From contig CAIUWR010000083.1 of NCBI GenBank assembly GCA_903902915.1, positions 62,001 to 126,000 on the forward strand: 64,000 nucleotides of DNA, in the 5' to 3' direction. The notes under the pieces are model-generated. The model made no database searches, was not told the origin of the DNA, and worked only from the letters and a program-made list of their open reading frames with translations. Of this stretch, positions 10,706 to 19,399 are shown piece by piece. Source of the DNA: an uncultured Hyphomicrobiales bacterium. GTDB lineage: Bacteria > Pseudomonadota > Alphaproteobacteria > Rhizobiales > Beijerinckiaceae. Numbering within the stretch: the stretch's first letter is position 1; every line of letters begins with the position of its first letter. Made by a program: the position numbers and the translations under genes.

Positions 10706-11434
10706 TTACCCCGCCGTCTCCCCGAACACCCCTTCAAACGCCCGCCGCAGCGCCGAATCAACTTCTGGCATGGTCACGGGCAGGCCGAGGTCCACGAGGC
10801 TCGTGACGCCATAATGGGCCTGCGCGATGCCGCAGGGCACGATCCCCGAGAAATGGGACAGATCCGGCTCCACATTCAGCGAGACCCCATGGAAGGTCAC
10901 CCAGCGGCGCAGGCGGATGCCCAGCGCGGCGATCTTGTCTTCCGCCATGGAGCCGTCGAGCCCGCGCGGCTTGTCGGGACGGGCCACCCAGACGCCCACC
11001 CGGTCGTCGCGCCGCTCGCCCCGCACGTTGAAGGCGTCCAGCGTTTCGATCAGCCAGGCCTCCAGCGCGCAGACGAAGGCGCGCACGTCCTGTTTGCGCC
11101 GCCGCAGGTCCAGCATCACATAGGCGATGCGCTGGCCGGGACCGTGATAGGTATATTGCCCGCCGCGCCCGGCCTCATGCACAGGGAATCGGGGCTGGAT
11201 CAAATCCTCGGGCTGAGCTGAGGTTCCCGCCGTATAAAGGGGTGGATGTTCGATCAGCCAGACGAGTTCTTGCGCCTCGCCGCGCGCGATGGCCTCGGCC
11301 CGCTCCTCCATGGTTTTGAGGGCCTCCTCATAGGAGACCAGACCGGGGGCGATGCGCCATTCCACCGGATTTCCGGGGCTCGTGGGCATCAGGCTCACGG
11401 TTGAGATGCGGGTGGGGGCGGGGGTTTCAGACAC
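10706..11434 (-). CDS. lipB: Octanoyltransferase LipB
   Basis: Transfers octanoate from acyl carrier protein to the lipoyl domains of 2-oxoacid dehydrogenases and the glycine cleavage H protein. The 242-residue protein has the acyl-binding motif [12 protein letters not shown], the catalytic lysine K167 ([12 protein letters not shown]) and the acyl-thioester cysteine C201 (SGIVPCGI). The frame opens with GTG at 11434; an ATG at 11389 would remove 15 poorly conserved residues and still leave the core intact. It is a single gene, with the hydrolase beyond it and the tRNA on its other side. Confidence 0.95.
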   Translation of the reverse strand: MSETPAPTRISTVSLMPTSPGNPVEWRIAPGLVSYEEALKTMEERAEAIARGEAQELVWLIEHPPLYTAGTSAQPEDLIQPRFPVHEAGRGGQYTYHGPGQRIAYVMLDLRRRKQDVRAFVCALEAWLIETLDAFNVRGERRDDRVGVWVARPDKPRGLDGSMAEDKIAALGIRLRRWVTFHGVSLNVEPDLSHFSGIVPCGIAQAHYGVTSLVDLGLPVTMPEVDSALRRAFEGVFGETAG

Positions 11435-11506
11435 GGGCGGGCTCTCGAACTGTTCGCCGCTTTCTACACCATATGCGACTGAATCATGAAAAGCGTCGCT
11501 TCGGCC

Positions 11507-11535
11507 TTGTCAGGGGGGAGGCGATTTGTTAGTCA
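11507..11535 (+). promoter_or_regulatory. Possible promoter of the tRNA-Leu gene
   Basis: TTGTCA (11507-11512) and TAGTCA (11530-11535) are 17 bases apart and lie about 35 bases before the mature tRNA 5' end. The -35 is one base from consensus, while the -10 matches poorly. Position is the main support. Confidence 0.28.
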
Positions 11536-11570
11536 CGCGCCTGCCGGTGTCGGGTTCGCCCCTCACCCAA

Positions 11571-11657
11571 GCGGTCGTGGCGGAATTGGTAGACGCGCTA
11601 CCTTGAGGTGGTAGTTCTTTAACCGGAGTGGAGGTTCGAGTCCTCTCGACCGCACCA
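11571..11657 (+). tRNA. tRNA-Leu, anticodon GAG
   Basis: A complete 87-base tRNA including an encoded CCA. The acceptor stem GCGGTCG pairs with CGACCGC. The anticodon arm CTACC-TTGAGGT-GGTAG gives anticodon GAG, reading CUC and CUU leucine codons. The T arm is GGAGG-TTCGAGT-CCTCT. The long variable arm between GGTAG and the T stem marks it as a class II tRNA, as expected for leucine. A rho-independent terminator follows directly. Confidence 0.97.
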
Positions 11658-11660
11658 TAT

Positions 11661-11695
11661 AAAACGGCGTCCAGCGATGGGCGCCGTTTTCTTTT
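11661..11695 (+). terminator. Rho-independent terminator of tRNA-Leu
   Basis: The stem AAAACGGCGTCCA pairs with TGGGCGCCGTTTT around the loop GCGA and is followed by a T-rich tract (TTTTCTTTT). It begins 3 bases after the tRNA CCA end. It may also slow transcription arriving from the minus-strand gene upstream of 12555. Confidence 0.9.
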
Positions 11696-11706
11696 GGGAC
11701 GTGTCC

Positions 11707-12555
11707 TCAGCTCCCGGGCTTGCGCGCCAGAAAGGCCGCCAGCGCGTCCGTCTCGGCCTTGTCGCCCGCGTGGTCGGCGGCCATGCGCTCATAGAATTTC
11801 GCCACAGCGGCGAAGAGTTCCGAGGCGGCTTCGTCAGCGGCGACGAATTGCGAAATTTCCTGCATCTCCGCCACCCAGCGATAGGCTTTGGAATACATGG
11901 CGGGGATCTGGCGTTCGAACCATGGCGTGAGCTGGGGCTGGCTTGCGGCCAGTTCATCGCGCAGATCGTGATCCGCGCCCGCCCGCACGGCGGCGAGCAT
12001 CATGGCCGAGCCAAGCGCGGTCAGTCCCTTGGTGACGCCGCCGTAGCACATCTTCAACGCGGAGGCGGCGCCGACGTCGCCCTCCATCACGCGGATGTCG
12101 AGCCCATGGACGCGCAGCGCCGCCATGGCGGGAGCCTGGGCGCCCGAGCAATAGATGGCGGGCGTGTAGCCCTCCTTGGGCGGACCGCCGATGATGCCGC
12201 CATCCACAAAGGGGGCGCCAGCGCTCTCGATCACATGGGCGATGACCTTGGCGGTGTCCGGGTTCACCGCGTTCAGATCGGCGAAGACGGCCCTCTTCGT
12301 CGCTGCGCGCAGATGCGGCGCCATGCGCTGGGCGAAAGTCAGCGCGTCGCCGGGCGGCACGATGGAGAGGACGAAATCGGCCTGCGCCATATCGGGATCG
12401 CTCGCTGACTGCATGCCGGCGGCCCGGGCGCGGGCGGCGCTCTCCACGCTGCGCCCTTCGAGCGAGGTGATGACCCGCGCGCCCCCCTTGGTGAGGGCGG
12501 CGCCCACGCCCGCGCCCATGGTTCCTTGCGCGACGAGCGCGACGGTGATCGACAT
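11707..12555 (-). CDS. NAD(P)-binding 6-phosphogluconate-dehydrogenase-like protein (DUF1932 domain)
   Basis: A 282-residue protein of the 3-hydroxyacid dehydrogenase superfamily. The Rossmann nucleotide loop is ALVAQGTMGAGVGAAL near residue 6, which differs from the common GxGxxG pattern by having Gln in place of the first glycine. The C-terminal half matches the DUF1932 arrangement: SALKMCYGGVTKGLTAL contains the conserved Lys of the active site, followed by PWFERQIPAMYSKAYRWVAEM. The substrate is unknown. It stands alone between the tRNA terminator and the potassium channel gene. Confidence 0.82.
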   Translation of the reverse strand: MSITVALVAQGTMGAGVGAALTKGGARVITSLEGRSVESAARARAAGMQSASDPDMAQADFVLSIVPPGDALTFAQRMAPHLRAATKRAVFADLNAVNPDTAKVIAHVIESAGAPFVDGGIIGGPPKEGYTPAIYCSGAQAPAMAALRVHGLDIRVMEGDVGAASALKMCYGGVTKGLTALGSAMMLAAVRAGADHDLRDELAASQPQLTPWFERQIPAMYSKAYRWVAEMQEISQFVAADEAASELFAAVAKFYERMAADHAGDKAETDALAAFLARKPGS

Positions 12556-12585
12556 GCTTGGCCTCCTGATAAAGGCGCGATGCTA

Positions 12586-13557
12586 TCAGGCGCGCCGCGT
12601 CTGTCCATGGTCGGGACGCGGTTGCGTGTCGTGGAAGCGGCCATAGTCGATGATCGCCATGCCATGCTCATCCTGGCCCAGAATATCCACGAAGCCATGG
12701 TTCCAGCGTAGCGCGTGGTGCTCATAGCCGTGGCGGGCGTACATGGTCTGGCCGGAGGTCTCGTCGAGGCCGCTCAGGGTGACGACGAAACTCGCCTGCG
12801 CTTTCGCCAGCGCACTGGCGTCCTGCCCATGCAGGGGGCTCGTCTCGTCGATGATGTGGAAGATGGTCCAGCTGAGGGCGAAGACCGGGTTTTGCGCGCG
12901 CTCAAGTTTGAGGTCGTGAAAGCGCCGCATGGTCTGGCCCTCGGCGCTGGTCTCCACGCGCGTCATCCAGAGCTTGGCGGTGGCCTCGGCCACCATATTG
13001 TGGCGCGCATTGGCCATGCGCAACATCAGGGCTTCGCGGCCCTCATAGGGGCCGATGACCGGATAGTTGGCGAAGAGCACCCGTGCGCGGGGCTTGGAGA
13101 AGCGCGCGAAGACCATGCCGGTCATCACCGCCATCACGGACATGCCCGTGAAGATCTCGATGGTGGCGATGAAATGACCGTAGCTTGTCTGCGGGTGCAT
13201 GTCGCCATAGCCAACCGTGGCCAGCGTCTCGATGGAGAAATAGAAGAGATCCTCGAAGCCGGGCCGCACATTGGCGATGGGCGCGTCGCCCAGCCAGTAG
13301 AGCGTGGCGTAGAAGGTGTTGATGGTGAGGAACACCGCCGCGAAACTGGCGAAGAACAGGCTCCAGGGCGCCGTCATGCTGTGATGGAACAGATCGCGCC
13401 AGGCGTGGGAGCGCAGCCCGTGTGCGCGAACCTCGCGCGTGCCCACCCGCACCAGTCGACCCTTGCCGCGCGGACGGGGCGCATTCGCCTCAGCTCCCGG
13501 TTGCGGTGCGCGGGGGCGGGGCTCATTCTGGGTGTCTGATTCGTTGTGAGGGCGCAT
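12586..13557 (-). CDS. Inward-rectifier-type potassium channel (KirBac family)
   Basis: A 323-residue two-helix ion channel. The outer helix is FFASFAAVFLTINTFYATLYWLG and the pore carries the K+ selectivity filter TVGYGDMHPQ. The inner helix is GMSVMAVMTGMVFARFSKP, and a long immunoglobulin-like cytoplasmic domain follows, as in KirBac proteins. The preferred ATG (13557) overlaps, on opposite strands, the start codon of the divergent DUF599 gene. An alternative ATG at 13581 would lie inside that gene. No clear ribosome site is visible for either, so the start is uncertain. The promoter must lie inside or beyond the DUF599 coding region. Confidence 0.88.
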   Translation of the reverse strand: MRPHNESDTQNEPRPRAPQPGAEANAPRPRGKGRLVRVGTREVRAHGLRSHAWRDLFHHSMTAPWSLFFASFAAVFLTINTFYATLYWLGDAPIANVRPGFEDLFYFSIETLATVGYGDMHPQTSYGHFIATIEIFTGMSVMAVMTGMVFARFSKPRARVLFANYPVIGPYEGREALMLRMANARHNMVAEATAKLWMTRVETSAEGQTMRRFHDLKLERAQNPVFALSWTIFHIIDETSPLHGQDASALAKAQASFVVTLSGLDETSGQTMYARHGYEHHALRWNHGFVDILGQDEHGMAIIDYGRFHDTQPRPDHGQTRRA

Positions 13558-14251
13558 GATGGTTCTCAGTTTACCCGACATGATGGCGGTAGGCTTCTTT
13601 CTGTTCGCCTGGGTCAGCTATAGCATGGCTGTTCGTCTGGGTCTGATGCAGCGCGAGGGCCTCAATCATTCCATGAACCAGTATCGCATGCGCTGGATGG
13701 ATGAAATGTCCCGCCGCGATGTGCGCATCGTCGATTCCGCCATCATGGCGAGTTTGCAGAACGGCGCGGCCTTCTTCACCTCCACCTCGCTGATCGCCAT
13801 CGGCGGCGCCGCGACCATGCTGCGCGCCACCGATGACATGTTGAAGATCGTCGGCGAGGCCTCCATGGGTCTGGCGGCGGATCGAGTGCTCTGGGAGCTG
13901 AAGATCATCGGCCTGCTGGTGATCTTCGGCTACGCTTTCTTCAAATTCGCCTGGGCCTATCGGCTGTTCAATTTCACCGCGATTCTCATTGGCGCGACGC
14001 CCGCCCGCGCCGACCCCGACGAGACGGCGCGCGCCGCCATGGTGCGCCGCGCCAGCCGTATGAACATAGCGGCGGGCTCGCATTTCACGCGCGGACAGCG
14101 GGCGCTGTTTTTCGCGCTGGCCTATTTCGGCTGGTTCCTCGGCCCCTACGCCTTCATGGCGACGACAGCGGCGGTGATCTGCGTCATGGCGGCCCGGCAA
14201 TTCAGCTCGGACGCGCGGCGGGCGCTGGAGGATGACGATAACCCCGCTTGA
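13556..14251 (+). CDS. DUF599 family membrane protein
   Basis: A 231-residue protein with four predicted membrane segments (LPDMMAVGFFLFAWVSYSMA, FFTSTSLIAIGGAATMLRA, IIGLLVIFGYAFFKFAWAYR, and one near residues 185-215). It contains the family signature GLMQREGLNHSMNQYRMRWM, typical of alphaproteobacterial DUF599 proteins. Function is unknown. Two in-frame ATGs (13556 and 13559) follow GAGGG. The first shares two bases with the start codon of the divergent K+ channel gene, suggesting coordinated or mutually exclusive expression. The downstream DUF3253 gene is probably in the same transcript. Confidence 0.83.
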   Translation: MMVLSLPDMMAVGFFLFAWVSYSMAVRLGLMQREGLNHSMNQYRMRWMDEMSRRDVRIVDSAIMASLQNGAAFFTSTSLIAIGGAATMLRATDDMLKIVGEASMGLAADRVLWELKIIGLLVIFGYAFFKFAWAYRLFNFTAILIGATPARADPDETARAAMVRRASRMNIAAGSHFTRGQRALFFALAYFGWFLGPYAFMATTAAVICVMAARQFSSDARRALEDDDNPA

Positions 14252-14282
14252 CGCGGCGCTCCCATCCGCGCATGTCGTGGGC

Positions 14283-14612
14283 ATGAGCCAAGATTCTGAG
14301 AAGACCAAGAAGTCCAAGCCCCCCAAGCCCGCGCCCGACAAGCCGGAGCGTCTGCCGCTTGAGGAGACGATCTTGCGTCTTTGCGGCGAGCGGGGCGTGG
14401 ACAAGTCCATCTGCCCCACCGACGCCGCCAAGGCTTTCGCGCAGGCGCGCGGCGAGGATGAGCTGGCCTGGCGCCGCTGGCTGACGCAGGTGCGCTCCAC
14501 CGCCGTGGGCATGGCCCGAAATGGAACGCTCATCATCTACCGCAAGGGCAAGCCAGCCGACCCCGACGATTTCCGCGGCGTGTATCGGCTGGGCCTGCCA
14601 AGGAGCGAGTAG
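14283..14612 (+). CDS. DUF3253 small protein (winged-helix-like)
   Basis: A 109-residue basic protein. A Lys/Pro-rich leader (KTKKSKPPKPAPDKPE) precedes a DUF3253 domain with ICPTDAAKAFA, WRRWLTQVRSTAVGMA and GTLIIYRKGKP, a small winged-helix-like fold. Function is unknown, and nucleic-acid binding is only a guess from the fold and basic tail. The frame could begin at an ATG at 14232, overlapping DUF599 by 20 bases. I prefer 14283 because the extra residues look like translated intergenic sequence. It ends 3 bases before the convergent aldo/keto reductase gene. Confidence 0.72.
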   Translation: MSQDSEKTKKSKPPKPAPDKPERLPLEETILRLCGERGVDKSICPTDAAKAFAQARGEDELAWRRWLTQVRSTAVGMARNGTLIIYRKGKPADPDDFRGVYRLGLPRSE

Positions 14613-14615
14613 GGA

Positions 14616-15467
14616 TCAGCGATCCCACTCCGGCGCAAACCCCGGCTGCACCAACCGCCCGTCGGGCTTGGCGAGCGTTGAAATCGCGCGCATGTCCTCG
14701 TCCGGCAGCGTGAAGCCGAATACGTCCAGATTGTCGCGCTGGTGGCCTGCGCTTCCCGCCTTGGGGATCGCGACCACGCCTTGCTGCACATGCCAGCGCA
14801 GCACGATCTGCGAGGGCGTCTTGCCGTGTCTGGCGGCGATGGGCGCGATGGCGTTGTCGTCCGTCATCCGGCCCTGGCCGAGCGGGCAATAGGACACGAA
14901 GACCACATCATGTTGGCGGCAGGCCTCGAGCACCTTCGTCTGCGACAGGCGCGGGTGATATTCGCATTGGTTGGTGGCGATCTTCTCGCCATGTCCTGCT
15001 GCGAGGCGCACGGCGTCGTCCAGCATCGCCGCGGGAAAATTCGCTACGCCGATGTTGCGCGCATAGCCGCGGCTCTTCGCGTCGCATAGCGCCTCGATGG
15101 ATTCAGCGAGCGCAATGTCCTTGTTGGGCCAGTGGATCAGCAGCAGGTCCACCTGATCGAGCTTCATGCGCGCAAGGCTCGCCTGCGCGGAGGCTTGCAG
15201 ATCGCCCTTGGCGATATTGGTGGTCCAGACCTTCGTGGTGATGAAGACCTGATCGCGCGCCACGCCGCTGGCGCGCAGGCCTTCGCCGACCTCGGCCTCG
15301 TTCTCATACATGGCGGCGGTGTCGATGTGGCGATAGCCCAGTGATAGCGCCCCCGCGATGGATTGCACGGCGCTGGCGCCGGTGAGGCGAAACGTGCCCA
15401 GCCCGATGGCGGGGATTTGCGCGCCGGGGATGGGCAGGCGCGTGGCGGCGGCGGAAAGATCGGTCAT
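14616..15467 (-). CDS. Aldo/keto reductase
   Basis: A 283-residue NADPH-dependent carbonyl reductase with the (beta/alpha)8 fold. The catalytic tetrad is visible: Asp and Tyr in YRHIDTAAMYENE, Lys in FITTKVW and His in LLIHWPN. The 2'-phosphate-binding tail (IPKAGSAGHQRDNLDVFGF) is present. It resembles the 2,5-diketogluconate reductase (AKR5) group, but the physiological aldehyde or ketone is unknown. It is followed on the same strand, 10 bases from its start codon, by the upstream GST gene, so the two may be cotranscribed. Confidence 0.9.
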   Translation of the reverse strand: MTDLSAAATRLPIPGAQIPAIGLGTFRLTGASAVQSIAGALSLGYRHIDTAAMYENEAEVGEGLRASGVARDQVFITTKVWTTNIAKGDLQASAQASLARMKLDQVDLLLIHWPNKDIALAESIEALCDAKSRGYARNIGVANFPAAMLDDAVRLAAGHGEKIATNQCEYHPRLSQTKVLEACRQHDVVFVSYCPLGQGRMTDDNAIAPIAARHGKTPSQIVLRWHVQQGVVAIPKAGSAGHQRDNLDVFGFTLPDEDMRAISTLAKPDGRLVQPGFAPEWDR

Positions 15468-15477
15468 GGGAGGTCTC

Positions 15478-16095
15478 TCAGGTCAGGGGAAGCAGGAGAA
15501 CGGATTGCGCTGCGGGCCGTTGCAGGATCGCCTCATACCAGCGCTCCACATGGGCGCGCGGCTTGCGCTCCATGGGCAGATGCAGATAGCGGTGGACGCC
15601 GGGCGCCAGCGCGCAATCGGCCATGGTGAAGGCGGCGCCCCCGAGCCATTCGCTTCGCGCCAGCGCCTCTTCCAGAATGTCCATGGCGCGCTCGACCTTC
15701 GCGCAGGCGGCGGCGAAGTCGGCGGGCGTAACCGCCCCGGGGCTGCGCACGAGATTCCAGAAAACGGTGGTCATGGACGGGTTGTGGCTGGTCTGCTGCC
15801 AGTCCATCCAGCGGTCCGCCAATGCGCGGGCGCGGGGCTCGATGGGCCAGAGCGCGCCCGCGCCATGCAGCGCCGCCAGATAGCGCACGATGACATTGGA
15901 TTCCCACAGCACGAGGCCGTCGTCCTCAAGGGTGGGCACCACGGAATTGGGATTCATCGCCATATATTCGGGAGATTTCACCACGCCGAACTGCATGCCC
16001 GCGTCGACGCGCTCGAAGGGCAGGCCCAGCTGTCCAAGGCAGAGCAGCACTTTCTGCACATTCAGTGAATTGGTCCGTCCCCAGAGCTTCAGCAT
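15478..16095 (-). CDS. Glutathione S-transferase family protein
   Basis: A 205-residue cytosolic GST-fold protein. The N-terminal thioredoxin-like domain starts LKLWGRTNSLNVQKVLLCL and holds the glutathione gamma-glutamyl site ESNVIVRYLAAL. The all-helical C-terminal domain contains FTMADCALAPGVHRYL. The active-site residue in the first helix is Ser/Asn (RTNSLNVQK), not Cys. It is the first gene of a likely pair with the aldo/keto reductase, which would suit detoxification of reactive carbonyls. Confidence 0.88.
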   Translation of the reverse strand: MLKLWGRTNSLNVQKVLLCLGQLGLPFERVDAGMQFGVVKSPEYMAMNPNSVVPTLEDDGLVLWESNVIVRYLAALHGAGALWPIEPRARALADRWMDWQQTSHNPSMTTVFWNLVRSPGAVTPADFAAACAKVERAMDILEEALARSEWLGGAAFTMADCALAPGVHRYLHLPMERKPRAHVERWYEAILQRPAAQSVLLLPLT

Positions 16096-16163
16096 GATGG
16101 TCCTTGCGAGGCGCGCAGGCTGCGCCGGGCAAGCTTACATGATGGTGAGGGCGGTGGGGAAGA

Positions 16164-16565
16164 TCACTCCGCCTCGGTCTTGCGCCGCGCATATCGCGTG
16201 AGGTTGGCGGGCAGGGCGTTGGCGTCCTCCGCCCATGCCAGAAGATCGGCCTCGCCCACGGCGGCGCCTTCCTGAAAGGCGTGGTCTTCCTGTTTGTCGA
16301 GGGCGAGGCGGAACAGGACGGGGCCTTGCGTCTGCGCGCCCACCAGGCGACCGAGGCCCGCGCTCATCATGCGCATCCCATCGGTATATTGATCGAGGTT
16401 GGCGTAGCGCGCCATGGCCTCGAACAGGCCGAAGCAATAGCCGAAGACCCAGGCGTCTTCCGAGACGTCGGCGGGGCCAAGCTCGGCCGCCTCCATCTGA
16501 ACGCCCAGAAGCGACGAGCCAATGTTGGCCAGGGTGTCGATGCGGTTCATGCTGTCAGCGGTCAT
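16164..16565 (-). CDS. Hypothetical protein
   Basis: A 133-residue acidic, mostly helical protein that I do not recognise. A central segment, EDAWVFGYCFGLFEAMARYANL, is amphipathic and could pack in a helical bundle; AQTQGPVLFRLALDKQED follows. It has no signal peptide or membrane helix. The frame opens with ATG at 16565 (a second ATG is five codons in). It is followed 68 bases downstream by the GST gene and may be in the same transcript. Family membership would need a profile search. Confidence 0.6.
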   Translation of the reverse strand: MTADSMNRIDTLANIGSSLLGVQMEAAELGPADVSEDAWVFGYCFGLFEAMARYANLDQYTDGMRMMSAGLGRLVGAQTQGPVLFRLALDKQEDHAFQEGAAVGEADLLAWAEDANALPANLTRYARRKTEAE

Positions 16566-16612
16566 GGGGCGGCTCTTTGCTGTGGTCGCCCCTGTATAGC
16601 CGCCCGCGCGCC

Positions 16613-17059
16613 TCAGCGCATCTCTTGCCTGCGCGCGCGTTTCTTGCCTGGCTCCAGATTGATGACGTTCACCACCTGCATGGCTGTCGGCTCCACCACC
16701 GTCAGGCTGCGGCCCGCCATGAAATATTTGTAGCCCTGATAGGCCGGGATGATCTTGACGACGGCCGGGGGCAGGGCGCGCAGGGGCGTCGTCTGTGGCA
16801 CGGAAAGGCCAACCAGAATCGCGCCGCTGCGCGGAGGGCGGTCCTTGTCGATGGCGAGGGCTATGGCGGCGCGCTGCGGGACGGTGAGGCCGCTCTCCAG
16901 CGCAGGTTCGCCCGGGCCTGGCTTTGGGCGCGAGAGCATCGGGTCCGGCGGCCCCAGCGAGATCCCGGAGCCCGCGCTTCCGCCCACCTCGATTTGCGCG
17001 ATCGCGGGAAGCGTGAGCAGCGGCGTCAAAGCAAGGGCGATGGCCAATGGCATGCGCAT
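16613..17059 (-). CDS. Secreted DUF1236 family protein
   Basis: A 148-residue exported protein with a signal peptide (MPLAIALALTPLLTLPAIAQ). After it come a Gly/Pro-rich linker and a C-terminal domain with LPPAVVKIIPAYQGYKYF and ALTVVEP-like sequence (RSLTVVEPTAMQVVNVI), the DUF1236 pattern common in Rhizobiales. The function is unknown. It lies between the GH25 lipoprotein and the hypothetical gene, all on the minus strand. Confidence 0.75.
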   Translation of the reverse strand: MRMPLAIALALTPLLTLPAIAQIEVGGSAGSGISLGPPDPMLSRPKPGPGEPALESGLTVPQRAAIALAIDKDRPPRSGAILVGLSVPQTTPLRALPPAVVKIIPAYQGYKYFMAGRSLTVVEPTAMQVVNVINLEPGKKRARRQEMR

Positions 17060-17087
17060 GCTGCTCTCCCGCGAAGCTGTCCTGCTC

Positions 17088-17942
17088 TCAGAACGGCAGG
17101 AGGCTCAGCGAGGTTCCGGCGCTCATGATGGGAAGATCGCGCGGCTTGTCGGCGTCCAGCGCGCCGGTGAAGGCGAGCCACTGCTTCTCATCGCCCCTGA
17201 AGGCGTTGCGGTCCACATTGCCGACGATGCCGGGAATATAGGCGTCCGACTGGAACTGCCAGAAATGCCACTGGCGCGCGCCATATTTCACATGGGGCGA
17301 ATATTTCACGGAACGCACCCAGATGGGATATTCTTCCAGTTCGTTGGGCTGCAAGATCGCTTCGTAAAAATCGACCGTCGTGTAGATGACGGGCTTCTTG
17401 CCGTAATGGCGCTCCATCGCGCGCAGCATTTCACGCATTTCGGCGACGGCCGCGCCGCGTTCGAGATGACGCTTGCAGCTCTTGGACTCCGGCGTGGCTT
17501 CCACATCCAGCACGGGGGGCAGGGCGTCCGGGTCTACCGGCACGGTCTGGGTGAACAGCCGCATTTCGTCCTGCCAGGGACGGCACCAATAGACAAAATG
17601 ATAGGCGCCGCGCTGAACGCCCGCCGCCTTCGCCTCCTTCCAGTTTTGCTGGAATTTGGGATCGACATAGTCGCCGCCTTCGGTCGATTTGATATAGGCG
17701 AATTTGACCCCGCTGGCCTTCACGGTCCGCCAGTCGATGTCGCCCTGATATTTTGAGACGTCGATGCCGTGGATCGGAAAATCGTGGGGGAAGGGGCCCG
17801 TGAAGGAACTCTTCGAGGGGTGAATGGCGCCGGTCATGTCGGCGAAGGGAATGGCGGAGCCGCAACCGCTCAACGTCGCGGCCGCAAGAGCGGCGACGAG
17901 GGGAGCCTTCCAACGCTGGGGTACAAGACGCAAACTGAACAT
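17088..17942 (-). CDS. GH25 (lysozyme-type) lipoprotein
   Basis: A 284-residue glycoside hydrolase family 25 protein, the N-acetylmuramidase fold that cleaves peptidoglycan. The signal sequence ends in the lipobox TLSGC, so it should be a membrane lipoprotein. Catalytic features are visible: HGIDVSKYQGDIDW at the start of the barrel and the DxE pair in PVLDVEATPES; RGAYHFVYWCRPW and WHFWQFQSDAYIPGI complete the sugar-binding cleft. The ATG at 17942 places the lipobox at the normal distance; an upstream ATG at 17969 would add a charged leader. It adds to the set of peptidoglycan enzymes in this window. Confidence 0.9.
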   Translation of the reverse strand: MFSLRLVPQRWKAPLVAALAAATLSGCGSAIPFADMTGAIHPSKSSFTGPFPHDFPIHGIDVSKYQGDIDWRTVKASGVKFAYIKSTEGGDYVDPKFQQNWKEAKAAGVQRGAYHFVYWCRPWQDEMRLFTQTVPVDPDALPPVLDVEATPESKSCKRHLERGAAVAEMREMLRAMERHYGKKPVIYTTVDFYEAILQPNELEEYPIWVRSVKYSPHVKYGARQWHFWQFQSDAYIPGIVGNVDRNAFRGDEKQWLAFTGALDADKPRDLPIMSAGTSLSLLPF

Positions 17943-17989
17943 GGCGTGATTTTTACCGTGCAGTTGCAAATGCTTCGTTAACGCGCGCG

Positions 17990-19399
17990 TCAGGCGAGGC
18001 CAAACCAGAGCGTCGCGATTCCCAGAAAGGCGAAATTGCCCACCACATCCGTCACCGTGGTCACAAATGCGCCCGACGAGACAGCCGGATCGTAGCCCAG
18101 CCGGTCCAGCGTCAGGGGAACCATGATGCCGCCAAGCGCCCCCGCGATCAGGTTCGTCACCATGGCCAGCGCGATCACGACGCCGATGCCCGCGCTTTCA
18201 AACCAGACCCCGGCGCCAATGCCCGTGAGAATGCCGAAGGCCACGCCATTCAGCATGCCCACCGTGACCTCGCGCATGGCGACGCGCATGGCGTTGCTGG
18301 ATGACAGCTCGCGGGTGGCGAGCGCGCGCACGGCCACGGTCATGGTCTGGGTCGCCGCATTGCCGCCCTGGCTCGCCACAATCGGCACCAGCACGGCCAG
18401 CGCCACCATTTTCTCCAGTTGACCTTCGAACATGCCGAGCACGGAGGAGGCCATGAAGGCCGTGACGAGATTGACGAAGAGCCAGGTGAAGCGGCTGCGG
18501 GTGATCCACATCACCGAGGAGGACAGCTCTTCCCCGGCGCGCACGCCGCCGAGCGCCTTGATGTCTTCTTCCGCCTCTTCCTCGATGACGTCCACGATGT
18601 CGTCGATGGTGATGACGCCCACGAGTCGGCCGTTTACATCGGTCACCGGGGCGGAGACGAGGTTGTAACGTTCGAAGAGGCGCGCCACCTCTTCCTGATC
18701 TTCGGACACATGGACCGAGTGGCGCTCTCGCATCAGCTCATCGAGCCTTGCGGAGCGGCGCGCGCGCACCAGGGCGTCGAGGAAAACATTGCCCAGCAGG
18801 TGGTGGGCTGGATCGACCACGAAGACTTCGAAGAAGGAATCGGGCAGATCGTCGTCGCTGGCGTCGTGGATATGGTCGAGCGCCTGGCCTGCGGTCCAGA
18901 AGGGCGGTGCGGTGAGCAGGGTCGTCTGCATGAGACGGCCTGCGGACTGTTCGGGATAGTCGAGCGAGCGTTGCAGGGCGGCGCGGTCGACCGGCGACAT
19001 GGCCTCCAGAATCTCGGCCCGCTCCTCCCGGTCGAGATCCTCCAGAATGGCGACGGCGTCGTCGCTCTCGAGGTCGCGCATGCCCTCTGCCACGGTCTCC
19101 GCGGGCAATTCGTCGAGAATGTCCTCGCGAACATTGTCGTCGATCTCGATCAACGCAGTAAAGTCGAATTCTCGCCCCATAAGCTCGATAAGGCGGGGAC
19201 GGTCCTCGTGATCCAGCGCCTCGATCAGGTCGCCGACATCAGCCTCGTGCAGATGGCCGACCAGCTTGAGCAGCCCTGCGGCGTCGTGGCTGGCGATGGT
19301 TTGGGCCACCGCCTCCACGAAGGCGCGGTTGAGGTTGCCCTCTTCATCGCGCAGGCCGATGGGGTCGGGCGTCGGGTCTTTGGCGGCGACGTCGGGCAT
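17990..19399 (-). CDS. mgtE: Magnesium transporter MgtE
   Basis: A 469-residue Mg2+ channel/transporter. It has an N-terminal helical MgtE_N domain (residues ~35-145), paired CBS domains (~145-270, including DVNGRLVGVITIDDIVDVIEEEAEEDI) and five C-terminal membrane helices. The last helices carry the pore sequences LVPIVASQGGNAATQTMTV and NLIAGALGGIMVPLTLDRLG. The acidic N and CBS domains act as the Mg2+ sensor in this family. It is transcribed alone on the minus strand, divergent from the polysaccharide deacetylase. Confidence 0.95.
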   Translation of the reverse strand: MPDVAAKDPTPDPIGLRDEEGNLNRAFVEAVAQTIASHDAAGLLKLVGHLHEADVGDLIEALDHEDRPRLIELMGREFDFTALIEIDDNVREDILDELPAETVAEGMRDLESDDAVAILEDLDREERAEILEAMSPVDRAALQRSLDYPEQSAGRLMQTTLLTAPPFWTAGQALDHIHDASDDDLPDSFFEVFVVDPAHHLLGNVFLDALVRARRSARLDELMRERHSVHVSEDQEEVARLFERYNLVSAPVTDVNGRLVGVITIDDIVDVIEEEAEEDIKALGGVRAGEELSSSVMWITRSRFTWLFVNLVTAFMASSVLGMFEGQLEKMVALAVLVPIVASQGGNAATQTMTVAVRALATRELSSSNAMRVAMREVTVGMLNGVAFGILTGIGAGVWFESAGIGVVIALAMVTNLIAGALGGIMVPLTLDRLGYDPAVSSGAFVTTVTDVVGNFAFLGIATLWFGLA

